From Dugong dugon (taxonomy: Eukaryota; Chordata; Mammalia; Sirenia; Dugongidae): DNA of 64,000 nt. The DNA lies in the NCBI GenBank assembly GCA_030035585.1, contig CM057464.1, forward strand, positions 28,971,465 through 29,035,464, in the 5' to 3' direction. The notes under the pieces were generated by a model. It saw only the letters and a program-made list of their open reading frames with translations, had not been told where the DNA came from and ran no database searches. Both the position numbers and the translations under genes were made by a program. Every line of letters starts with the position of its first letter. The first letter of the stretch is position 1. Positions 56,812 to 64,000 of the stretch are shown here, in pieces.

Positions 56812-56874
56812 CCTGATATCTCTTTTTGTGTGTTGGTCACAGTTTTTTTGTTCTCCTCAATTGTCTGTGTTCAG

Positions 56875-57096
56875 TCATTTTTCTTTATGTATTTTTTTTC
56901 CCATCTTTTTCTTTGTTGTAGATTTTGTGTTTGCTGGGTCTTTATGTTTTTCTACTTTTTTATTTTGATTTGTAGGATTGTTAGATTCCTTTGTGGTTAC
57001 CTTAATATTTACCTCTATTTTTCTAAGTTTATACCAGTCTTTTATTACTTTATATCGCCTTGACTTCCCCTCCATATAGAAAATCAATGTCTCCAT
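56875..57096 (-). other. Spacer frame of the outer L1 (73 codons)
   Basis: Open frame METLIFYMEGKSRRYKVI, then KLRKIEVNIKVTTKE. It is homologous to the spacer frames at 1342-1602 and 49129-48857, although this element belongs to the other L1 lineage. Its stop lies about 64 bases before the ORF2 ATG. Confidence 0.4.
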
Positions 57097-57259
57097 TTTT
57101 TAAGTCCCTCTTTTTTTGTTTTAATATTATCCTTTTTTACATATTGATATCTGTTTCCTTATTTTCAATGTTTTAGCTTTGATGTATTTTCAATTTCCGT
57201 ATCTGAGTCAATATCTGGTTGCTCTGTCCTGTGTTCTAGTCTTGCGTTGTTAGCTGGTG

Positions 57260-58280
57260 TTATTGATTATTTAACTGTAGTACTCCGTTTAGTATTTCTT
57301 GTAATTTTGATTTGGTTTTTGCAAATTCCCTGAACTTCTGTTTATCTGGAAATGCCCTAATTTTGCCATCGTATTTGAGAGACAGTTTTGCTGGATATAT
57401 AACCCTTGGCTGACAGTTATTTTCCTTCAAGGCTTTAAATATGTCATCCCATTGCCTTCTAGCCTGCATGGTTTCTGCTGAGTAGTCTGAGTTTATTCTA
57501 ATTGACTCTCCTTTGTGGATGACTTTTCTTTTATCCCTAGCTGCTCTGAAAATTCTCTCTTTATCTTTGGTTTTGGTAAGTTTGATTATAATATGTCTCA
57601 GTGACTTTCTTTTGGGATCTACCTTATGTGGGGTTCAATGAGCGTCTTGGAGAGATATCTTCTCATCTTTCATGATATCAGGGAAGTTTTCTGTCAACAA
57701 ATCTTCAACAATTTTCTCTGTATTTTCTGTTATCCCCACCTTTTCCTGGTACTCCAATCACTCGTAGGTTATTTCTCTTGATAGAGTCCCACATGACTCT
57801 TAGAGTTTCTTCATTCTTTTTAATTCTTTTATCTGATTTTTCCTCAAATAAGTTGGCTTCAAGAGCTTTATCTTCAATGTCACCAATTCTAACTTCTGCT
57901 GCCTCAATTCTTCTCCTATGACTTTCTATTGAGTTGTCTAATTCTGAAATTTTATTGTTAATCTTCTGGATTTCTAATTGCTGTGTGTCTATGGATTCTT
58001 GCAGCCTATTAAATTTGGCATTATGTTCTTGAATAACTTTTTTAAATTCCGCTACTACTATGTCTGTATGTTCCCTGGCTGTTTCTGCATTATGTCGAAT
58101 ATCCTGTTTTATTTCTAGAAGAGTTCTGTATATTAATCTTTTGTATCCTGCCTCTGGTAATTCCAAGAAGTTTTCTTCCTCCAGAGAATTTATTGATTCT
58201 TTATTTTGGGAGCTTTCTAAAGCCATTATGGACTGCCTCTTTATGTGACTTGATATTGACTGTTGTCTCTGAGCCATCAA
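57260..58280 (-). pseudogene. Broken L1 ORF1 of the outer element, lineage II
   Basis: MMAQRQQSISSHIKRQS start. The coiled coil and first RRM strand (NNLRVIGVPGKGG) are open over 191 codons (58280-57705). The C-terminal domain (MQARRQWDDIFKALKEN) is open at 57469-57260. At least one frameshift lies between the two. Confidence 0.9.
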
Positions 58281-59608
58281 TAATTTATTATAATTTTATT
58301 TTGTGTTTGTTTAGTGAGACATAGCTTCTTATTTTGTTTTGTTTCGATATGCCCAAATAGGCTGCTTGTGTGCACTAGTTTGATTATCGACACCTTTTGA
58401 TCTCTAATGTCCTGTCACCAGGTAGTTAGTTCTGTAACTAAGTACGTGCACACAGGAGTCCATTAAATTTTCCTAAAAGGGATCAGCTCGAGTGTTCAGG
58501 CAGTCGGTCACCAAGTGTGTGATGCAGGCTCTCACCCCAAGTCCTAGAGAGGCATGGGTGATTGGTGCAGGCCCTGGACTCTGGCTGTGGTAGGGGATCA
58601 TGCACTGAGCCAGGCAGGGGGCTGACCGCTGCCCCTGAGAGTATGAAAGGAAAACATGTCCCTATTCTCTAGGGTGAGTAAGTAGCTGAGTTTTGCAGCC
58701 AGACTATGAGCACCCCACTCCGTTGGCTGTAAAGACTTGAAAGCACCACTTGGACTCCCGTAGCAGGTGACTAGGCACTTTAGGTGCTACCACCAGTCTT
58801 CAAGACCCTGCTGCAGATCGATAAAAGTGCCTACTTAAGGGGCAGGGCTGTTTCAAGGGTCACAAATCTGCCCGTTCACAGCTGAAGCAGTTGAAGTTAA
58901 ACTTCAGATGTTTACCCTGTTGTCCTGTGGCAGTGAGGGCTAATGCTGTTGACATGGGTCCCCACAAGTCTATGCAGGGGTGTAAGGCACTCAGAGTCTG
59001 TAGACCTCTGATACCTGTGCCCAGCAAAGGAGCTGGGCCGAGCCTGTGTTCCTGGCCTAGGGGAACCAGCAGCTTATTTGTTCCTTCTCTAAGGCCAGGA
59101 GAATGGGTCAGGGCACCTTTTGGGATCTACTTCCAGCCCAACAGACTCCCGGTGCAGAGTGCGGAGGGAGGACATAAAAGGGAGAGCGGTTTTTCCCAAA
59201 TGGGCTTTTTTTTTTTTTTTTAATTCCTGCGAAAGGGTGTACGCATGTACTTATCTTAGCTTCTTGGGAGCTGCTTTTCACTGGTTCGGAGTGTCCAAGC
59301 AGAATCTCTGCTGCCAGGTTTCTCTCGATGTGAAAATTCCTTCCCAAGCACGCACACAGCACAGCTGTTTGACTGCTTCCTTGTGGACTGGCATGGCTGC
59401 GGCGCTGCAGTTTCGCTGCCACGGCTCTGGCCCTCTTCACTTCTTCTAAACCATCTCCCTCTCCTGTATCACTCAGATGGATTTCTCAACTTTGCCTTGT
59501 TCAGGGCTCCTAGATATTCATATAGAATCAAATCACTTTTTTTTCCAGGTCTTTGTTGTAAGAGGGATACAGGAAGCATCTAACTACTCCACCATGTTGA
59601 CCACCCCT
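58281..59608 (-). promoter_or_regulatory. 5'UTR of the outer L1
   Basis: Runs from ORF1 to the element's 5' end. It aligns with the 5'UTR of the L1 at 18572-19930 (both hold GTGTGTGATGC and CTCACC phrases and an AATCAAATCACTT stretch near the end). A T-run lies at 59205-59221. No tandem monomers seen. Confidence 0.8.
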
Positions 59609-59625
59609 TAAATGGGTGCATTTTA
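59609..59625. repeat. Target-site duplication of the outer L1, right
   Basis: TAAATGGGTGCATTTTA, identical to 43419-43435. Confidence 0.93.
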
Positions 59626-59644
59626 AATGAACCACGCCACAGCA

Positions 59645-60195
59645 ACAACAACTAGCATTTATTAAGTACTAACTGTATGTAGGAGTCCCGGGGTGGTGCA
59701 AATGGTTAACATACTTGGCTGCTAACCGAAGGTTGGAGTTTCGAGTTCATCCAGAGGTGCCTCAGAAGAAAAGCCTGGTGATCTACTTTGAAAAAATCAG
59801 CTATTAAAAACTCTCAAATGGCTGACATTTTGGTTAGCAGCTGAGTATTTAACCACTGCACGACCAGGGCTCCTGTTGAAAAACTTATGGAGCACAGTTC
59901 TACTCTGACACACATGGGGTAAACATGTGTTGGAATCAACTTAATGGCAATTGGTTAGCTATGTGTTAAGTCATTGCTCCAGGAGCTTTAAATGCATTAA
60001 CTTATTTAATATTTATCAACCATCTAATAGGTACATGCTGCTATAATTCCTCATAGATGAGGAAACTGAGGTACAATGAGTCATAATAATTTGGCCAAAG
60101 TTCTGTAGTCTGCAAAGTGACAGAACTAAAATTTGAATTCATGGAGACTGATGCCAGAATTTTTATGTTTAACCAGTATGCTCTGCTGCCTCCCT
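59645..60195 (-). mobile_element. MIR SINE split by a nested SINE pair
   Basis: Reverse-complement MIR: AGCATTTATTAAGTACTAAC, then after the insertion TAAATGCATTAACTTATTT, GATGAGGAAACTGAGGTACA and AAAATTTGAATTCATGGAGA. Confidence 0.85.
59680..59955 (+). mobile_element. Afrotherian SINE containing a reverse SINE head
   Basis: Plus-strand SINE: GGAGTCCCGGGGTGGTGCAA, GCCTCAGAAGAAAAGCCTGG, tail TGGAGCACAGTTCTACTCTG. Between about 59814 and 59873 lies a minus-strand SINE head (TTTTGGTTAGCAGCTGAG, CCACTGCACGACCAGGGCTC). Confidence 0.88.
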
Positions 60196-60304
60196 CAACC
60201 AGGGTTTGTGCTGTGCTTACATAGTGAAAAATACACACAGCCTGTTACAGATTTTGAGACACTAATATCTTCCAGGGATTCCAGCAAATACATTTAAGGG
60301 TACA

Positions 60305-60833
60305 TATCTTAGGCTGGGTTCTGTAGAGAAACAAAACCAGTAATAGAGAGAGAGAGATTTATATCAAGGAAACAGTTCATGCAGTTGTAAAGGCTGGAAC
60401 TTCCCAAGTCCATGGGTCAGGATAGAGGCTTCTCCTGATTCATTTAGCCGATGGGGCTGGTGAACCCAAGATCAGCAGGTCAGAGAGCAGGGCTGTTTTT
60501 CACAGGCTGTGAAGACCGACAAATCCCAAGATCAGCAGGCAAGACCACAGGTAAGCTGCTAGCTCAAGTCCCAAGAACCAGAGGTCAGACGAACAGGAGC
60601 CAACTGCAGGATCCAGAATGAGCAAAATCCTTGCCAGAATGTCTCCTTACATTTGATGCTGGCAACACACCCAAGGAAACTCTCTTTCAACTGACTGGCT
60701 ACTCACAGCAGATCCCATCATGGGAGTGATCACATATCAAATCTCAACAGGGAAGTGATCACAACATTATTGACTGCCAAAACACTGAGAATCAGGGCGC
60801 AGCCAAGTTAACACACAATCTTAACCATTACAA
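60305..60833 (-). mobile_element. Solo LTR fossil (ERVL-type likely)
   Basis: Read on the minus strand it begins TGTAATGGTTAAGATTGTGT and ends near CAGAACCCAGCCTAAGATA, with a TATAAAT-like phrase followed by CTCTCTCTCT shortly before the end. This layout matches old mammalian ERVL-related LTRs. No internal region. Exact family not assigned. Confidence 0.55.
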
Positions 60834-60865
60834 TAGTTCAAAGCATGCAAACACTCAGGTACTGC

Positions 60866-61295
60866 ATATCGTTGTTGTGTGTCATCATGTCGATTCCAAC
60901 TCATAGCGACCCTATATGACAGAATAGAACTGCCCTATAGGGTTTTCTAGGTTATAATCTTTATAGGAAAGGATGCCAGGTGGCACAATGGTTAAGCACT
61001 TGGCTGTTAACTGAAAGGTTAGTGATTCGAACCCACCCAGTGGCTCTTCGGGAGGAAAGATCTGGCTATCTGCTCCCATAAAGATTATAGCCTAGGAATC
61101 CTATGTGGGCAGTTCTACTCTGTCATGCAGGGTTGCTATGAGTCAGAATTGACTCAATGGCACACAACAACAACAACAATCTTTATGGGAGCAGATTGTT
61201 AGGTCTTTTCTCCCAAGGGGCTGCTGGGTGGGTTCAAACTACCCATCTTTTGGTTAGCAGCCCAGTGCTTAACCATTGCACCACCAGGGATCCTT
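60866..61295 (-). mobile_element. Afrotherian SINE split by a second SINE
   Basis: Minus-strand SINE tail half (CATCATGTCGATTCCAACTC, CTGCCCTATAGGGTTTTC) at 60866-60967. The head half (GGTTCAAACTACCCATCTTT, CATTGCACCACCAGGGATCC) is at 61180-61295. The break carries the inserted + strand SINE. Confidence 0.92.
60968..61180 (+). mobile_element. Afrotherian SINE inserted in a SINE, with TSD
   Basis: Head GGATGCCAGGTGGCACAATG, segment TCTGCTCCCATAAAGATTAT, tail ending in (AAC)n. Flanked by AATCTTTATAGGA and AATCTTTATGGGA, a 13-base target duplication with one change. Confidence 0.93.
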
Positions 61296-62280
61296 CATGT
61301 ACTGCATAAGTAACATAATTCTTATTTGACATCATATGGTTTGGTGAAGTTCATGAGGAAGCCAAGTTGGTAAGAACAATTATTGCAGAAGAAGACAACC
61401 AGGGAGGGGAGAGAATTGAAAATAATTGGATGAAAAAATATGTAGCCCAGAGAGGGCTTCGGTGTTGCGTGGAAGAGAAGATAAACTTGTTCGCAACTTT
61501 GAGTTAAAGAGTTTGGTCCAATGTGTGGAAGATTTAGAAAGCAGATTTTAAAAAAACATGAGGATGAATTTTCTGACTATTTAGAGATATCAAAGATGTA
61601 GTGGCTTGTCCTGTGACGTGGTAGGTGACCCATCACTGGATGTGCCCAAGCAAATGGAAGTTGCTGGGTCAGTGCTGATGTGGTGGGGGTGGGGGTGCTT
61701 CTGCACGGGTGGTCCCATATTATCTAAGGTTTCTACCAACTCCAAGTGCCTGTGCTTACCTGATCTTCAGGCCACACTTCATTTCTGAGTTTATCCAGGT
61801 GTATCTCAGCATCTTTTCCCTCACCTTCTTTCCCATCTATGGGTATCCAGTTTCTTTGTTTTAGAAGTTTTGGTACTTAAAGCAAAGACTGGTTCAGGGT
61901 GGACATTCAGGCCAAGACCAAGACTTTATGACCATCCTGGCTTGAAAAAACCTTTACAAAGGCTTCAGTCCCCTGCTCCCCACTCTCAGATTACACTTGT
62001 CCTGTATATTTCCTAAGACCAAACAATTACCGAATACCATCGAACCTGCTTTCTCGTTTCCCTACAAGCTCACCAGTCTGGTCCTTACAAGTACCCATGT
62101 CCACAAACCTGGGCAGAACAGGCAGGACAGGACATGTATGTTGCTCTTTTAGACCAGGCTCCTACTTTATCCATTTTGGCGTCTTTGGTCTGAGGAATAG
62201 AGCTTTTTTAAAAAATTTTTTGGCTGCTCTGATGCCTGCTCTAAAAGTACTCAAGCCCAGCCTCCCATTATTTTTCATTC
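61296..62280. other. Unassigned intergenic DNA
   Basis: No exon, conserved domain or repeat recognised. Confidence 0.4.
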
Positions 62281-62612
62281 TGTTATTGTCAGCTGCCCTC
62301 GAGTCAGCTGCCTACTCATGGTGGCCCAATGCACAACAGAATGAAACACTGCCCTGTCCTGCACCATTGCCATGATTGGTTGAGGATCAGACTGTTTGAG
62401 CCATAGGGTTTTCATCAGCTGATTCTTGAGTGGACCACCAGGCCTTTCTTCCTAGCCCATCTTAGTCTAGAAATGTGGCTGAAAGCTTTTCAGCATCATA
62501 TCAACATGCCATTGACAGATGCATAGTGGTTGCACATGAGGTGCACTGGCCGGGAATTGAGCCTGGGTCTCACACATGGAAGGTGAGAATTCTGCCACTG
62601 AACCATTAAGAG
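62281..62612 (-). mobile_element. tRNA-Gly-headed SINE
   Basis: Minus strand: head is the complement of GAGAATTCTGCCACTGAACC, body the complement of TTTTCAGCATCATATCAACA, tail the complement of GGCCCAATGCACAACAGAAT. Third copy of the family at 13111 and 16001. Confidence 0.88.
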
Positions 62613-63238
62613 TCAAGTCTCATCCTCAAAGACTCGTTGGTATTTATGACAGAAACAAGCATGGGAAAGCATCAAATGATGTCGCCTTGCACAGATGCTG
62701 GGGAGACTGGGTTCATGTAAGGTCTCGAAGACTGAATTTAAGAAGGTAATTCCACAGGGAGGTGGGGAATCTGAGCAAAGTGGAAACATTTCCCCCCAAT
62801 CTGGCCAGTGACCACGGTTGAGGAGACTGATTTGCCGTGTTTTATGCTGGACTGTGCAAAAGAAACTGTGTGCACAAAGAGCACTAATTGCCTCATCTGT
62901 TCTTCCATTTAGCCAGGGGAACATCAGAGCTTATTCAGCCTCAGGATAGAAAATTACATGCTGGAGGGAAAACAGTCACATTAAAAGAACGACAATGCAA
63001 TTCAGATTCTGCTCGTTCACATATTTTATTTGCCCAGGGTAGGGGGGAAGGAGGAACTTGAAGGTGGCACAAATTCTTAGAGAATGTCAAGGCTGCATCT
63101 TCCATTTTCCTCAGTCTACTTTAAATCCACAGATTAAATAAAAGTGCAAAGGGATGAGAGGAGCATCCTGCTGGAGAATAAAACCTCTTATTTGGGAAAG
63201 GAAACCCCTTTTACGGTTAGTATCTAACCAGGGCCTTC
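62613..63238. other. Unassigned intergenic DNA
   Basis: Moderate GC and no repeat recognised. A minus-strand open frame of 103 codons (62924-62613) has no recognisable domain and no support as a gene. Confidence 0.4.
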
Positions 63239-63415
63239 TTGGAGTCCACGTGGTGCAGTGGTTAAGAGCTCAGGCTGCTAACCAAAAGGCCAGTAGTTTG
63301 AATACACCAACTGCTCCTTGGAAACCCTATGGGGGCAGTTCTACTCTGTCCTATAGGGTCACCATGAGTTGGAATCAACTCGAGGGCAACGGGCTTGGTT
63401 TTTGTTGTTGTTTAG
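63239..63415 (+). mobile_element. Afrotherian SINE, well preserved
   Basis: Head TGGAGTCCACGTGGTGCAGT, tail TTCTACTCTGTCCTATAGGG, ending GGGCTTGGTTTTTGTTGTTG. Confidence 0.93.
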
Positions 63416-63647
63416 GGGTTTCTTTACCTGAGGATGGCTTACTTGTCTTTATAAAAATAAAAGCATTATATAAACTGCTGGGGTTGGATATGTTAACGGT
63501 AGGTAGCGTAGCAAGCTGCTGACTCAGTAGCTTTCTGAGTCTGGTCTGAAAGAATCCACTGTGGGGAACATCCTTGGGAGACACATGGCAAAAAAGGGAT
63601 CTCAGATGTTTGAGCATGGAGGGTCCTAAGACATCACAGCCTGGAAC

Positions 63648-63778
63648 CCTCATTTTACTGATGGGGAAACTGAGGCCCAGAGATGCTATTAAATGATTTT
63701 CCCAAGGTCACACAGCTAATTAGTAGTAGGAACTTAGATTTCCTGACTTCTTCTTCAGTACTTCTGAACACTGCATAA
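63648..63778 (-). mobile_element. MIR SINE fragment
   Basis: GATGGGGAAACTGAGGCCCA followed by TTCCCAAGGTCACACAGCTA, the reverse complement of the MIR middle. Confidence 0.88.
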
Positions 63779-64000
63779 ATGGATACTCCTAATATTAATT
63801 TTTCTTATTTGTTTCAAGAATCTAGAGTTGGCAAGTTTAGCTTTTTACATTAAAAAAAAAAAAAAACTGAAGAAAACAAAGATTTGTGGAGAATTTGGAT
63901 AAATCTGTATGCAATCTGAGGAACCCCATGTCAAGACAGAGTTAAAAGATCAAAATCAGGGAACTTCATTTTTCTATGAACACACATGACAATGTCTTAC
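63779..64000. other. Unassigned end of window
   Basis: AT-rich with an A-run at 63851-63866. Nothing recognised. Confidence 0.4.

Larger units (their letters stand above)
43436..59608 (-). mobile_element. Outer full-length L1, lineage II, split by a young L1
   Basis: One L1 insertion of about 7.6 kb on the minus strand, now separated into its 3' tail (43436-43517) and the rest (52043-59608). Its 5' end is at 59608 (complement of CCACCATGTTGACCACCCC, a decayed YY1-type start). Then come the 5'UTR, a broken ORF1 (58280-57260), the spacer, a broken ORF2 (56811 to about 53050) and the 3'UTR to 52059. Exact 17-base target duplications at 43419 and 59609 prove that both pieces are one insertion. 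Its tail matches the end of the L1 at 23159. Confidence 0.93.

Noticed and set aside
62613-62924. Minus-strand 103-codon open frame considered as a possible exon of a downstream gene such as NRSN1
   Set aside because: The translation does not resemble neurensin-1 as I recall it, and no domain or splice context is seen.

Overview
This is mammalian genomic DNA, almost certainly from a paenungulate afrotherian (elephant, manatee or hyrax line; elephant is my first guess). The evidence is the dense set of Afrotheria-type SINEs (tRNA-like heads followed by an RTE-derived body and tail), RTE (BovB-like) LINE copies, and long L1 elements with an unusually large ORF1-ORF2 spacer. The only host gene I can support is DCDC2 on the + strand. 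Its last two coding exons lie at 10713-11012 and 13928-14032 and encode the acidic C-terminal tail of a ciliary microtubule-binding doublecortin-family protein. Everything left of 10713 is DCDC2 intron. Everything right of about 14.0 kb is DCDC2 3'UTR and then intergenic DNA. I found no other host gene.

Layout: 1-6313, old L1 in sense orientation in the DCDC2 intron. 6334-10590, intron with SINEs and MIRs. 10713-14032, the two DCDC2 coding exons and the intron between them. 14033-17075, 3'UTR/flank with SINEs. 17155-19930, an L1 piece holding only spacer, ORF1 and 5'UTR. 20525-20910, an L1 3'UTR scrap. 23142-28200, a 5'-truncated L1 with clear target-site duplications. 29139-30842, an RTE LINE flanked by two unusually long (~175 bp) direct repeats. 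31.5-35.3 kb, an ancient L1 peppered with SINEs. 36.4-43.0 kb, RTE copies, LTR fossils and many SINEs. 43419-59625, a full-length L1 (lineage II) carrying in its 3' tail a second, young full-length L1 (lineage I) whose ORF1 (349 aa) and ORF2 (1273 aa) are both open. 59.6-64 kb, MIRs, nested SINEs and an LTR fossil.

L1-derived DNA makes up roughly half of the window. Two L1 lineages are recognisable from ORF1 N-termini and the RT active-site box: lineage I (the element at 1-6313 and the young one; FADD-type box) and lineage II (17-20 kb, 23-28 kb and 52-59.6 kb; FTDD-type box). The young L1 looks potentially autonomous: it retains the endonuclease, RT and C-terminal cysteine residues, a YY1-type motif at its 5' end, tandem 5'UTR monomers and a complete target-site duplication.

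The observations I consider most worth following are: an open lysine-rich reading frame in the L1 spacer that ends on the ORF2 start codon; 3'UTR tandem duplications in the young L1; long direct repeats around an RTE copy; and an internally deleted RTE that shares both ends with the body of the local SINEs. All family calls are by eye. No database search was run.
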